A stretch of DNA of 64,000 bases, taken from NCBI RefSeq assembly GCF_900100315.1, contig NZ_FNFF01000002.1, forward strand, positions 496,001 to 560,000. Direction: 5' to 3'. This document shows, one piece after another, positions 49,030-57,113 of the stretch. The notes below the pieces were generated by a model that saw only the letters and a list, made by a program, of their open reading frames with translations, was not told the DNA's origin and made no database searches. Position 1 is the first letter of the stretch. The number at the start of each line of letters is the position of its first letter. The DNA comes from Streptomyces indicus (GTDB taxonomy: Bacteria; Actinomycetota; Actinomycetes; Streptomycetales; Streptomycetaceae). The position numbers and the translations under genes are program-made.

Positions 49030-49761
49030 TCAGGTGAGCCGTGCCCGCTCCCAGGCGTAGTCGAAGCTCTTCATGTAGTGGCGAAACGTGCGGGCTCCGG
49101 GGATGTACCGGAAGTGCATGACCGGGTTCTGCCCTGCGGGCGCCCCGAGTACGTGCGGGTTCACCAGCACGTCGTCGTCAAAGCGGTAGATCGAGTTGTA
49201 GAGGATCGTGTCGTGTAGCCGTAGTTCGACCCCGGGTGTCCCAAGGGCCGGCTCAAGGTAGCGGCGCGTGATCCGGGCTCGGGCGGCCAGATCGCCCCCG
49301 ATGCCCTCTTCTTCACCTCGCTGCCGGACCATCTCCGAGTCAGGATCACCGAGCAGTACGCGGACCTCGGCGCCGCTCTTCGCCTTGGCTGCCAACTGAT
49401 CAGCCAAGTCCGGATGGCTGTCGAAGAGGAACAGACCGGCGTACACCAGGATCTCGACGTTGCTCTTGGCGCCATCGATCAGCGAGGACCACAAAGCTGC
49501 CGGTACGGCGCCCCTGTGCGGGTAGTACGTGATGAGCTCGGACGTGCTAGCAGTCTCTGCCTGCTTCTCGGCCGCCGGCCAGAGGTAGACCTCGTCGACG
49601 CCGAGGAAGGTCGCAGCCTTCCAGCGGTGGCCGCGGTGGGGCGTGCGGTTCGTCGTGATCCACCGCTCTACGGTCTTTGGATCTACCTCAACATGGCTGG
49701 CGAGAGACTGGATCGTCTCGCCCTTCACCGAAATCGCCGCGCGCAGACGTTCGTTCGCCAT
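49030..49761 (-). CDS. XRE-family regulator with C-terminal PLD-like domain
   Basis: A 243-residue regulator. The N-terminal helix-turn-helix reads AISVKGETIQSLASHVEV, DPKTVERWITTNRTPHRGH. The C-terminal part (about 90-240) resembles a phospholipase D-like domain (NVEILVYAGLFLFDSHPDL, GAEVRVLLGDPDSE), but the catalytic HxK pair is not intact, so it may be a sensor. The ATG 49759-49761 has AGAGG upstream. It is divergent from the SCO3933-like gene; the gap contains an inverted repeat likely to be its operator. It probably controls transfer and replication genes. Confidence 0.82.
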   Translation of the reverse strand: MANERLRAAISVKGETIQSLASHVEVDPKTVERWITTNRTPHRGHRWKAATFLGVDEVYLWPAAEKQAETASTSELITYYPHRGAVPAALWSSLIDGAKSNVEILVYAGLFLFDSHPDLADQLAAKAKSGAEVRVLLGDPDSEMVRQRGEEEGIGGDLAARARITRRYLEPALGTPGVELRLHDTILYNSIYRFDDDVLVNPHVLGAPAGQNPVMHFRYIPGARTFRHYMKSFDYAWERARLT

Positions 49762-49786
49762 TGGCTGGCCTCTCCCAGGGACGACC

Positions 49787-49818
49787 GGGGACGTTTTGAC
49801 GGTAGCGAAGACGTCCCC
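49787..49818. promoter_or_regulatory. Candidate operator between divergent regulator and transfer operon
   Basis: GGGGACGT (49787-49794) and ACGTCCCC (49811-49818) form an inverted repeat, with GGGACG at 49778 and AACGTCC at 49820 as further half-sites. It lies in the 160-base region between the XRE gene and the rightward operon. Confidence 0.5.
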
Positions 49819-49921
49819 AAACGTCCATACAGGCCGTGATGCGTCCACTACTTCTCGCGGTTTTCTGATCTCACCACCACAACGGTGGCGCCAACTCCCT
49901 GCAAGATCAGGAGACAAGACG

Positions 49922-50269
49922 ATGCGTCAGATCCCTGTGGACACCAGCGCAATGACCGTGATGCTGATCCAGGCCCCGGAGGCGAAGGTCAAGAACCGGG
50001 AGACCGGCGAGATCGCGACGGACCGGCAGTCGGGCAAGACCCTGTTCAACGTGAACGTGGCGGTGATCGTGGACGGCCGCCCGGACGCGCTGACCGTCGT
50101 GGTGGCCGAGGACGGCATCCAGCTCGACCTCGTGCCGGGTATGCCGGTGGAGTTCCCCGGCCTGGTCGCCCGCCCGTGGGAGAACGACTTCGGGCACGGC
50201 ATCAGCTACCGCGCGATTGCGGTCACGGCAAAGGACCTCACGCTCGCCGGCTCGAACGGCAAGGCCTGA
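49922..50269 (+). CDS. SCO3933-family AICE regulatory protein
   Basis: A 115-residue soluble protein beginning MRQIPVDTSAMTVMLIQAPE. It has a beta-rich core (LFNVNVAVIVDGRPDALTVV) and the GISYRAIAVTAKD end typical of the SCO3933-type proteins found just before the transfer ATPase in Streptomyces AICEs. The molecular role is not known. The ATG has AGGAG nine bases upstream. It is the first gene of the rightward transfer-replication-integration operon and is followed by the TraB-like gene after five bases. Confidence 0.82.
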   Translation: MRQIPVDTSAMTVMLIQAPEAKVKNRETGEIATDRQSGKTLFNVNVAVIVDGRPDALTVVVAEDGIQLDLVPGMPVEFPGLVARPWENDFGHGISYRAIAVTAKDLTLAGSNGKA

Positions 50270-50274
50270 TCGCC

Positions 50275-51612
50275 ATGTCGCTGACCGAGCTGCTTCTACT
50301 CGCGTTCGTGCTGACGGTGTTGGCGCTGGTGACCCGGGTCAAGTTCCCGGCCGCGTACTGGTCACTGTTCGGCCTCCCGGCCGCCCTGTACCGGGTGTGC
50401 GCCGCGTACCGGCAGACCATGGAGGCCTGCGAGCTGACCGTGTCCCCGCCGTGGTGGAAGGTCTTCGCGAAGAAGGCCATGGGCAAGGAGACCGCCCGCC
50501 CGGGAATCCCGAGGATCCGCGCGATACGCCCGACCACCACCGGGCTGTGCCTGCGCCTACGCCTCCCGGCCGGATTGGCCCCCGAGCACGTGGTCAACTC
50601 TGCCGAACGCCTGCGTCACGCTTGGGCCATGCACTCCGCCCACGTGTCCGAGGTCAAGCCCGGTGTCGTCGACCTGCGGATGACTGGCATGGACGTCCTC
50701 GGCACGGTACGCATGCCGCGCCGGCTGGTGCCCGGACCGCTGTCCGCGGTCGTCGCCTTGCGCGAGGACGGTCAGCCCTTCGTCCGCAACTACCGGGAGG
50801 TTCCTCACGCGTTGACCATGGGCGCCTCCGACTCCGGCAAGTCCATGTATCAGCGCTGCCTGATCAAGGCACTCGCCCCGCTGGAGACGGCCTTGGTCGG
50901 GATCGACTGCAAGCGCGGTGTCGAGCAGGGCCCGTTCGCCCCTCGGCTGTCTGCGTTGGCCACGAACCCTGATCAGGCCGAAGGGCTGCTGGACGCGCTC
51001 GTGCAGGAGATGGAGGAGCGCTACGACCTGCTCTGCCTGCACCAGGGGATCTCGCCAGACACCCCGCTGGAGGACATCACCTCGGACATCTGGGGTCTGC
51101 CCGCCAAGCTCCGCCCGATCCCAATCGTGGTCCTGGTCGACGAGGTCGCCGAACTGTTCCTGATCGCCTCTAAGGTCGACGCACCACGCCGCGACCGGAT
51201 CGTCACGCAGCTCCTGCGCCTGGCCCAGCTCTCCCGCGCGGTCGGGATCTATCTGGAGATCGCCGGGCAGCGCTTCGGTACGGATCTCGGCAAGGGCGCG
51301 ACCGCGCTGCGGGCTCAACTCACCGGTCGGGTGGTTCACCGCTGCAACGACAAGCAGACCGCCGAAATGGGCCTGGGTGACATCAGCGACTTGGCCGTGC
51401 CCGCCGCAACCGCCATCGCCCCGGAACGTCGGGGTACCGCGATCGCTGGGGACACCTCGGGCGGCTGGACTCGCATCCGCACCCCGCTGACCACGTTGGG
51501 GGAGGCGGCGGCCGAGTGCCGCAAGTACGCCCACCTCACCCCGAACATCCCGGCCCTGGAGCCCTTCCGCCCGGTCGCCTTCGAGGCACCCGCGCCGGCT
51601 CCCGCCTCGTAA
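50275..51612 (+). CDS. FtsK/SpoIIIE-type transfer ATPase (TraB/TraSA-like)
   Basis: Single-protein conjugative DNA translocase that moves double-stranded element DNA between mycelial cells. The 445-residue protein has an N-terminal membrane segment (TELLLLAFVLTVLALVTRV), a Walker A at residues 183-190 (GASDSGKS) and a Walker B ending in the Asp289-Glu290 pair of VVLVDEVAELF. AQLSRAVGIYLEIAGQRFGTD corresponds to the FtsK arginine-finger and QRP-like region. It is smaller than plasmid TraB (about 700 residues) but within the AICE range. The start ATG 50275 follows the upstream gene by five bases. Confidence 0.92.
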   Translation: MSLTELLLLAFVLTVLALVTRVKFPAAYWSLFGLPAALYRVCAAYRQTMEACELTVSPPWWKVFAKKAMGKETARPGIPRIRAIRPTTTGLCLRLRLPAGLAPEHVVNSAERLRHAWAMHSAHVSEVKPGVVDLRMTGMDVLGTVRMPRRLVPGPLSAVVALREDGQPFVRNYREVPHALTMGASDSGKSMYQRCLIKALAPLETALVGIDCKRGVEQGPFAPRLSALATNPDQAEGLLDALVQEMEERYDLLCLHQGISPDTPLEDITSDIWGLPAKLRPIPIVVLVDEVAELFLIASKVDAPRRDRIVTQLLRLAQLSRAVGIYLEIAGQRFGTDLGKGATALRAQLTGRVVHRCNDKQTAEMGLGDISDLAVPAATAIAPERRGTAIAGDTSGGWTRIRTPLTTLGEAAAECRKYAHLTPNIPALEPFRPVAFEAPAPAPAS

Positions 51613-51698
51613 CACCCCCGCACCCCTCGGTCGGCGTGACCGCCTTCGCGCCAGTTCCCTACCCGCGCCATGCCCGAAACCGGAAAGGACGGCACGTC

Positions 51699-51887
51699 AT
51701 GTGTGATCACTGCGACGACCTGAACCGCACGGTGCTGATGCTCGGCTTCCTCGTCATGTACGCCGAACGGCCCGGTCATGACGAGCAGTTCGCCGACATC
51801 GTGGGCGGCGCTCTCGCCACCTCGCTCCCGCTCGACGACGCGGCCTCGACGTACGGGCTGCCGCCCGAGCCCGGAACGGAGTGGTGA
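51699..51887 (+). CDS. Small hypothetical protein downstream of the transfer ATPase
   Basis: A 62-residue protein (MCDHCDDLNRTVLMLGFLVM) with a CxxC at the N-terminus, one mildly hydrophobic helix and an acidic C-terminus. No family recognised. The stop overlaps the GTG start of the next gene (GTGA), so the two are translationally coupled. Confidence 0.6.
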   Translation: MCDHCDDLNRTVLMLGFLVMYAERPGHDEQFADIVGGALATSLPLDDAASTYGLPPEPGTEW

Positions 51888-52069
51888 GCGTGGCCACTGC
51901 CCGCAAGCCCCGCCCCCGCAGCAGGCCGACTCCTCCGCAGTGCAAGCCGTGCGAGGGCACCGGTGAGGTCTCCCGCACGGTCCGTGTTGGCCGCAAGCAC
52001 CGCGAGGTCGGCGAGCAGACCGGCATCTGCCTGAACTGCTTCGGCACCGGCCAAGCCCCCACCGCCTGA
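51884..52069 (+). CDS. Small CxxCxGxG zinc-finger protein
   Basis: A 61-residue basic protein with two CxxCxGTG units (CKPCEGTGEV and CLNCFGTGQA), as in the DnaJ-type zinc finger. The start is GTG 51884, overlapping the previous stop; GTG 51881 and 51890 are alternatives. A related pair of motifs occurs in the protein at 53429-53611. Such miniproteins are frequent in AICEs; function is unknown. Confidence 0.65.
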   Translation: MSVATARKPRPRSRPTPPQCKPCEGTGEVSRTVRVGRKHREVGEQTGICLNCFGTGQAPTA

Positions 52070-52141
52070 CCCGTCGTCGCCGGGCGGCCGGACCTCGATC
52101 CCCGCCCCGCGACGGCCCAACCCCTCTGGAAGGAGGACGCG

Positions 52142-52783
52142 ATGCGCTCGCCGTTCCGACTCGATTTCGTCCTGGTTCAGGCCGTGATCGCCGGGGCCCT
52201 GTCCTTCGCCCACCTCCACGACATCGCCCACGCGGCTGGTCAGGATGGCTGGAAGGCCTGGGCCTATCCCGTCTCCGTCGACCTGCTCCTTGTCGCCGCC
52301 TGGCGCCGACTGCGCACCGGTCAGACACCGCGACTGGCCTGGTCCTGGTTCCTCGTCGCGCTCGTCGCCTCGCTCGGGGCGAACGTCGCCACGGCCGGAT
52401 TCCTCGACCTTGAGCAGCCGCCCGCGTGGCTGCGGTTCCTGGTCGCCGGCTGGCCCGCGCTCGCGTTCCTCGGCGGCACCCTCCTGGCCCACACGCCTGG
52501 CAGTGAGGTAAAGCCCGAGCCGGTTCCGGCTGCTGTCGCGGTCGAACGGGACGCGCCGACTCCTCCACCGCCTGTGGACACCGAGCCCGAGCACGGCGAG
52601 TCGACTCCCGTTCCAGAGCTGCCGCCCGCGATCCCCGTGCCGGATGCACTACTCGCCCAGGCCCGCAAGATCGCGGACTCACACCGTGCCACGACCGGCA
52701 GCGCGATCGACGCCGACACCCTCGGCGCCCGCCTGCGCGTCCCCGCCCCGATGGCCGCCGCCATCACCGCCCACCTCGCCTGA
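52142..52783 (+). CDS. DUF2637 membrane protein (Spd-like spreading protein)
   Basis: A 213-residue protein. The N-terminal half has four membrane segments (FVLVQAVIAGALSFAHLHDI, AYPVSVDLLLVAAW, SWFLVALVASLGANVATAGF, LVAGWPALAFLGGTLLA). A Pro-rich linker leads to a C-terminal helix-turn-helix-like domain (DALLAQARKIADSHRATT). DUF2637 proteins are AICE and plasmid spread factors that help distribute the element through the recipient mycelium. The ATG has GGAGGA upstream. Confidence 0.82.
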   Translation: MRSPFRLDFVLVQAVIAGALSFAHLHDIAHAAGQDGWKAWAYPVSVDLLLVAAWRRLRTGQTPRLAWSWFLVALVASLGANVATAGFLDLEQPPAWLRFLVAGWPALAFLGGTLLAHTPGSEVKPEPVPAAVAVERDAPTPPPPVDTEPEHGESTPVPELPPAIPVPDALLAQARKIADSHRATTGSAIDADTLGARLRVPAPMAAAITAHLA

Positions 52784-52797
52784 AAGGAACCGGTCTC

Positions 52798-52986
52798 GTG
52801 TCCGTCCCGCTGTGGCTCTTCCTGCTCGTCGTCGGCTGGCTCGGCGTCAAGCTCTTCCGCCCGCCCCTGTGGCTCGTCGCCGTGCTCCTGCTCGGCGGCT
52901 ACCTGCTCGCCGACACCTTCCTTGCACCCGCGATCGAGTCCGGAGCCGAGACCGGCACGTCCGTCGTCAACGACCCGCCCAAGTGA
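52798..52986 (+). CDS. Small two-helix membrane protein (Spd-like)
   Basis: A 62-residue protein with two membrane helices (LWLFLLVVGWLGVKLF and LWLVAVLLLGGYLLADTFL) and a short polar tail. The GTG start follows AAAGGAAC. It lies 14 bases downstream of the DUF2637 gene in a row of membrane genes typical of spread regions. Confidence 0.68.
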   Translation: MSVPLWLFLLVVGWLGVKLFRPPLWLVAVLLLGGYLLADTFLAPAIESGAETGTSVVNDPPK

Positions 52987-53010
52987 CCTTGCTCAGAGAG
53001 GAGAAGGCCC

Positions 53011-53337
53011 GTGATCCGCCCCGATGCACAGCTCCGCGCCGGCCACATCCCGGCCGACTTGATCCCGCCCGGCACCGACCCCCGCACGGTCGTGATCGTG
53101 CACACCGCGCCCCGCTCCTACACCGGTCCGGTGCTGCTGATCCTTGCGGGCACGGTCGGCGTCGGCGCCACGGTCTACCTCGTCACGGCCGCCGTGCTGT
53201 CCCTGCTGCAAGTGGCTGCCACGACTGCGCTCGCGCTCAAGGCCGCGATCCCGGCCCTGATCGGCGGCGGAGGACTCATCTCCTTCGCGATCAAAGCGCC
53301 GAAGTCCAGCGGCAAGTCCCTGCCCAAGAAGCGCTGA
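53011..53337 (+). CDS. Small membrane protein of the spread region
   Basis: A 108-residue protein: a soluble N-terminus (AGHIPADLIPPGTDPRTVVIVH), two hydrophobic segments (VLLILAGTVGVGATVYLVTA and the Ala/Leu-rich LQVAATTALALKAAIPALIG), and a Lys-rich tail. The GTG start has GAGAGGAGA upstream. It is probably another Spd-like factor; the specific family was not recognised. Confidence 0.68.
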   Translation: MIRPDAQLRAGHIPADLIPPGTDPRTVVIVHTAPRSYTGPVLLILAGTVGVGATVYLVTAAVLSLLQVAATTALALKAAIPALIGGGGLISFAIKAPKSSGKSLPKKR

Positions 53338-53428
53338 CCGGCCCCCGGAGCGGCCTCAACCGCCAAGTATCCGCCGCCCCGGACGGCCAGCCCCTACCCG
53401 ACTACGTGAACCGGAAGGACCACCCATC

Positions 53429-53611
53429 ATGCCCGAGAACACCCCTGCGCCTGCCCGGATCTGCCCGGACTGTGACGGCTTCGCCTCCGTCGCGATCACC
53501 CTCGGCGGACGTGACCGGAACGGCCACCTGCGCACCATCACCGCCCACTGCAAGACCTGCGAGGGCACCGGCACCCGCCGCACGTCCCGGGCGCTGGCAG
53601 GTGCGCGATGA
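53429..53611 (+). CDS. Small CxxC zinc-finger protein coupled to the methyltransferase
   Basis: A 60-residue protein with CPDCDGFASV and CKTCEGTGTR motifs separated by about 25 residues, resembling the protein at 51884-52069. Its TGA overlaps the methyltransferase ATG (ATGA), so production of the two is coupled. Function unknown. Confidence 0.65.
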   Translation: MPENTPAPARICPDCDGFASVAITLGGRDRNGHLRTITAHCKTCEGTGTRRTSRALAGAR

Positions 53612-55137
53612 TGCGGCGCTCCGCGACCTCCCGCCCGACCTCCATCCACCTGTTCTGTGGCGCGGGCGGCGACTCCGACGGGTTCCGCCGCGCCGGCTTC
53701 GACGTCGTGCTCGGCGCCAACCACTGGGACCGGGCGGTGGAGACGCACGCGGCGAACTTCCCCGAGGCCGAGCACCTGTGCGTGGACCTCGACCACTACG
53801 ACATGCGCCAACTCCCGAAGGCCCGGGTCCTGGTGGGCTCCCCGATCTGCACCGAAGGCAGCCCCGCCGATGGCGTGGCCCGCCCCAAGCCTGCGCCCAC
53901 GGCTGGGCAGTTGGACTTGTTCGAGGAGGGACCGATCGCCGATGCGGCCTGGGAGCGCACCCGGGCGACGGCGTACGACATCCTGCGCGCGGCCGAGGTC
54001 CACAACTTCGATGCGGTGGTGTGCGAGAACGTGCCCCGCTTCGCGACCGCCTGGCCGTTGTTCGCCTGGTGGCTGCACGGCATGGAAATCCTCGGCTTCC
54101 GCCACCAGATCGTCTCCGTCACGGCCGCGCACATCGGCGATGACGGTAACGAGCACGCTCCGCAGTGGCGGGACCGGATCTTCGTGGTCTTCACCCGCCG
54201 CGAGATGCGCGCCCCGAATCTCGATGTGTGCCCGCCGGCCTGGTGCCCGGTGTGTGAGCAGGACGTCTTAGCGGTGCAGTCCTGGCGTATCAACCGCAAG
54301 ACGAAGCGGGCGCACACGATCGGCAAGTACCGCCAGCAATACGACTTCCGCTGCCCCAACCAGGCATGCCGTCACCAGGTCATCGAACCGTACGTGCGTC
54401 CTGCGGCGACCGCGATCAACTGGACCGATCCCGGCATCCGCATCGGTGACCGCGACACCCTGGGCATGCGCCCGCTCGCGGCCTCCACGCTGCGCAAGAT
54501 CCGCCTCGGACTGGCAAAGCACCGCGTCCCGATGATGGTCACGGTCAACCACAGTGATCAGCACGACGGCCGCGCCTTCCCCGCCCACGCCGCACCCCTG
54601 CCGACCCGCACGGTCCGAATCGGTGACGGCATCGCCGTGCCCCCGCTCCTGGTCCCGGTCGGCGGAAGCTGGAACACCACCGCTGCCTCGGTCACGGGCC
54701 CGATGCGCACCCGCACCACCCGCGAGAGTGAAGCGCTCCTGGTGCCGGGCGCGTTCATCACCGAGCACCGCGGCGGCGGCTCCACCACCCGCGCCATCGC
54801 CCATCCGCTCGCCTCGATCACTGCCGGGGGCAACCACCACGGCCTTGTGATCCCCTACCGCAAGGGCGGGCCCAGCACGACGGCCGTGCCGCTGCACACG
54901 GTCGCCACCCGGGAATCCGCCGGTGTGGTGCTCGGTGCCGACGCGGACCCGGCAGAGGTCGCCCTGGAGGACTGCTACTTCCGGATGCTGTCCCCGCGCG
55001 AGCACCTGCGCGCCCAGCGCTTCACCGACGACTACACCGTCCTCGGCCACGGTGGCGAACAGACCAAACAGGCAGGCAACGCCGTACCCGCGAACGTCGC
55101 CCAGTGGATCGCCTCCCGCCTGCTGGAGGTGCTCTGA
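53608..55137 (+). CDS. DNA (cytosine-5-)-methyltransferase
   Basis: A 509-residue C5-methyltransferase. Motif I is IHLFCGAGGDSDGFRRAGF; motif IV with the catalytic Cys81 reads GSPICTEGSPADG (SPxCT instead of the common PPCQ). Motif VI is CENVPRF, motif VIII QWRDRIFVVF, and the C-terminal motifs include YFRMLSPREHLRAQRF and KQAGNAVPANV. An inserted zinc ribbon (CPVC at residues 213-216, CPNQAC at 249-254) may take part in DNA recognition. No cognate restriction gene is adjacent. It may protect the element during transfer. The ATG 53608 overlaps the upstream stop. Confidence 0.88.
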   Translation: MMRRSATSRPTSIHLFCGAGGDSDGFRRAGFDVVLGANHWDRAVETHAANFPEAEHLCVDLDHYDMRQLPKARVLVGSPICTEGSPADGVARPKPAPTAGQLDLFEEGPIADAAWERTRATAYDILRAAEVHNFDAVVCENVPRFATAWPLFAWWLHGMEILGFRHQIVSVTAAHIGDDGNEHAPQWRDRIFVVFTRREMRAPNLDVCPPAWCPVCEQDVLAVQSWRINRKTKRAHTIGKYRQQYDFRCPNQACRHQVIEPYVRPAATAINWTDPGIRIGDRDTLGMRPLAASTLRKIRLGLAKHRVPMMVTVNHSDQHDGRAFPAHAAPLPTRTVRIGDGIAVPPLLVPVGGSWNTTAASVTGPMRTRTTRESEALLVPGAFITEHRGGGSTTRAIAHPLASITAGGNHHGLVIPYRKGGPSTTAVPLHTVATRESAGVVLGADADPAEVALEDCYFRMLSPREHLRAQRFTDDYTVLGHGGEQTKQAGNAVPANVAQWIASRLLEVL

Positions 55138-55559
55138 TGACCGCACCCACCAAGCCCGCCGCTGAGGTCCGTGGGCTCACGCTGTGGCAACCCTGGGCGT
55201 CCGCCGTGGCCTACGGCACCAAGCGCGTGGAGAACCGGCGTTGGGCCACCGACTACCGGGGCTGGGTCCTGATTCATGCGGGCCTGAGCACCGACCGCTC
55301 AGCATGGGATTTGCCGCTCGCCCGTCCGTTCCTGAAGCGTCCTCAACCCCGGGGCGCGATCGTCGCTGTGGGCCGGCTCGTCGACTGCCACTCGAGCGAC
55401 GGCTACTGCACTCTGTGGTCCGCCCCCGGCCAGTGGCACTGGAAGTTCACCGACCTGCGCACCCTGATCCGACCGTTGCCCTGGTCCGGTGCACGCGGAC
55501 TGTGGACCCCCACGCCTCAACTCGTCGCCTCCGTCCGGGAGGTGATCACCCATGCCTGA
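55137..55559 (+). CDS. ASCH-domain protein
   Basis: A 140-residue PUA-like protein with the ASCH-type opening VRGLTLWQPWASAVAYGTKR, followed by VENRRWATDYRGWVLIHAG and GAIVAVGRLVDCH. ASCH domains are thought to bind RNA or modified nucleotides. The start overlaps the methyltransferase stop (TGATGA) and its end overlaps the Rep start by eight bases, so it is translated as part of the same unit. Function unproven. Confidence 0.82.
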   Translation: MTAPTKPAAEVRGLTLWQPWASAVAYGTKRVENRRWATDYRGWVLIHAGLSTDRSAWDLPLARPFLKRPQPRGAIVAVGRLVDCHSSDGYCTLWSAPGQWHWKFTDLRTLIRPLPWSGARGLWTPTPQLVASVREVITHA

Positions 55560-56928
55560 CACGGCCAACCTGGATCCGGTCGTCCTGGCGGACGTGCTGC
55601 GGGTCGCCTCAGCCCCGGACTTCGAGCAGTGGCGCGAGCAGATCCACCGCACCGGAGGCTGCTCGAATCCGATCCACCTGACCGGCTGGTCCGTCGTCAA
55701 GGACAAGACCACGGGCCAGGTGCTGCACCACACCGACACCGGGGAACTGCCCGGCGGCCGGCTCCGCGTCGCCTGCGGAAACCGCCGCGCCTCCCGCTGC
55801 AAGCCCTGCGCCTACCTCTACGCAGGGGACGCGTACCGGATCATCCGCGCGGGCTTGTCCGGGGATGACGCGATCGGCATCCGCGAGGAGATCCGGGAAC
55901 GCCCGCGGGTCTTCCTCACCCTGACCGCGCCTTCGTTCGGCCGCGTCCACAACATCCCCGACACCGGGGCACGTTGCCGCTGCGGAGTCCACCACGCCAA
56001 GGACGATCCGGCCCTCGGATCCGCGCTCGATCCCGCCTCGTACGACTACGCGGGGGCCGTGCTGTTCAACAACCACGCCGGCGAGCTGTGGCACCGGTTC
56101 CTCAACCGGCTCCGCCGTGAACTCGCGCTCCGCGCCAGCCTCACCCAGACCGCATTGCGCGAGTCAGCCCGCTTGTCGTTCGGGAAGGTCGCCGAGTTCC
56201 AGGACCGTGGCGCGATCCACTTTCACGCCGTGATCCGCATCGACGGACCCGACGGGCCCGACACTGCCCCGCCCTCGTGGGCCACCCTCGACCTGCTCAC
56301 CGAGGCAATCAAGGCGGCACGCAAGCACCCGTACACGACCGTGACTGTGCCGGCCAAGGCCGATCAGCCGACCCGCGTCCTGCGCTGGGGCATCAGGGAC
56401 GACGTCCGGCCGATCAAGGCGTTCGGCGACGATGACGTGAGCGAAGGCAAGGTAGCGGCCTACGTCGCCAAGTACGCCACCAAAGCTGCTGAGATCACCG
56501 GTGCGCTCGACCGCCGCATCGGCGAACTGGCCGAACTCGACCGCACCCACGTACCCGAGCACGCCCATCGGCTGATCCGCGCCTGCCACGACCTCAACGC
56601 GCTCTATCCCGAACGCAAGCTGTGGCAGTGGGCCCACATGCTCGGTTTCCGAGGCCACTTCCTCACCAAGTCCCGCGCCTACTCCACCACCTTCGGCGAA
56701 CGCCGGGGCGTCCGTGCCGACTACCGCGCCGAACAGCAGCGCCAAGCCCTCGGCCTCCCCGAACCGGACACCACCCTGGTCCTGGCCCACTGGGCCTACG
56801 CCGGCCACGGCCACACCCCCGGCGAATCCGCCCTCGCCGCGAGCATCGCCCACGACATCGCCCTCAACCGCGACACCGCCCGCGAAGAGCGCCAAGACCT
56901 CCCCGGACCGAGGAGGAGTCAGCCGTGA
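55552..56928 (+). CDS. Rolling-circle replication initiator (RepSA-like)
   Basis: Nicks and religates the element's double-strand origin. It is a 458-residue HUH endonuclease. A cysteine cluster (ACGNRRASRCKPCAYLY) lies near residues 75-90. The HUH metal site is His223 and His225 in GAIHFHAVIRI, and the catalytic tyrosine region YVAKYATK spans 304-311. The layout matches pSAM2 RepSA. The start ATG overlaps the ASCH gene, and its stop overlaps the GTG of xis (GTGA). The origin itself was not located; in pSAM2 it lies in or near rep. Confidence 0.93.
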   Translation: MPDTANLDPVVLADVLRVASAPDFEQWREQIHRTGGCSNPIHLTGWSVVKDKTTGQVLHHTDTGELPGGRLRVACGNRRASRCKPCAYLYAGDAYRIIRAGLSGDDAIGIREEIRERPRVFLTLTAPSFGRVHNIPDTGARCRCGVHHAKDDPALGSALDPASYDYAGAVLFNNHAGELWHRFLNRLRRELALRASLTQTALRESARLSFGKVAEFQDRGAIHFHAVIRIDGPDGPDTAPPSWATLDLLTEAIKAARKHPYTTVTVPAKADQPTRVLRWGIRDDVRPIKAFGDDDVSEGKVAAYVAKYATKAAEITGALDRRIGELAELDRTHVPEHAHRLIRACHDLNALYPERKLWQWAHMLGFRGHFLTKSRAYSTTFGERRGVRADYRAEQQRQALGLPEPDTTLVLAHWAYAGHGHTPGESALAASIAHDIALNRDTAREERQDLPGPRRSQP

Positions 56929-57113
56929 AGGATGAGCTGATGACCGTGCCCCAGGTCCTTGCGGAACTCGGTGGGGTCTCCCGCCGCACCTTCTACCGCT
57001 GGCGTGAGCTCGGAGAAGGGCCGGCCGCCTTCAAGCTGCCCAACGGGGAACTCCGCATCTGGCGCAGTGACTTCACGGCCTGGCTTCGCAACCTGGAGGG
57101 AGCCAAGACATGA
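56925..57113 (+). CDS. xis: Excisionase (MerR-like helix-turn-helix)
   Basis: A 62-residue DNA-binding protein: MTVPQVLAELGGVSRRTFYR, then WRELGEGPAAF and a C-terminal helix (RSDFTAWLRNLEGAK). Small winged-helix excisionases of this type direct integrase to excise the element. The start GTG has GGAGGAGT upstream and overlaps the rep stop; an internal ATG (56940) is possible. The stop overlaps the integrase start. Confidence 0.9.
   Translation: MKDELMTVPQVLAELGGVSRRTFYRWRELGEGPAAFKLPNGELRIWRSDFTAWLRNLEGAKT

Noticed and set aside
51699..52069. Toxin-antitoxin pair suggested by two overlapping small genes
   Set aside because: The CxxCxG motifs and the operon position fit AICE small proteins better; no toxin or antitoxin motif seen.
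53680..53860. Methyltransferase thought inactive because PPCQ is missing
   Set aside because: The Cys is kept in SPICT, all other C5 motifs are intact, and SPxCT variants occur in mobile-element methyltransferases.
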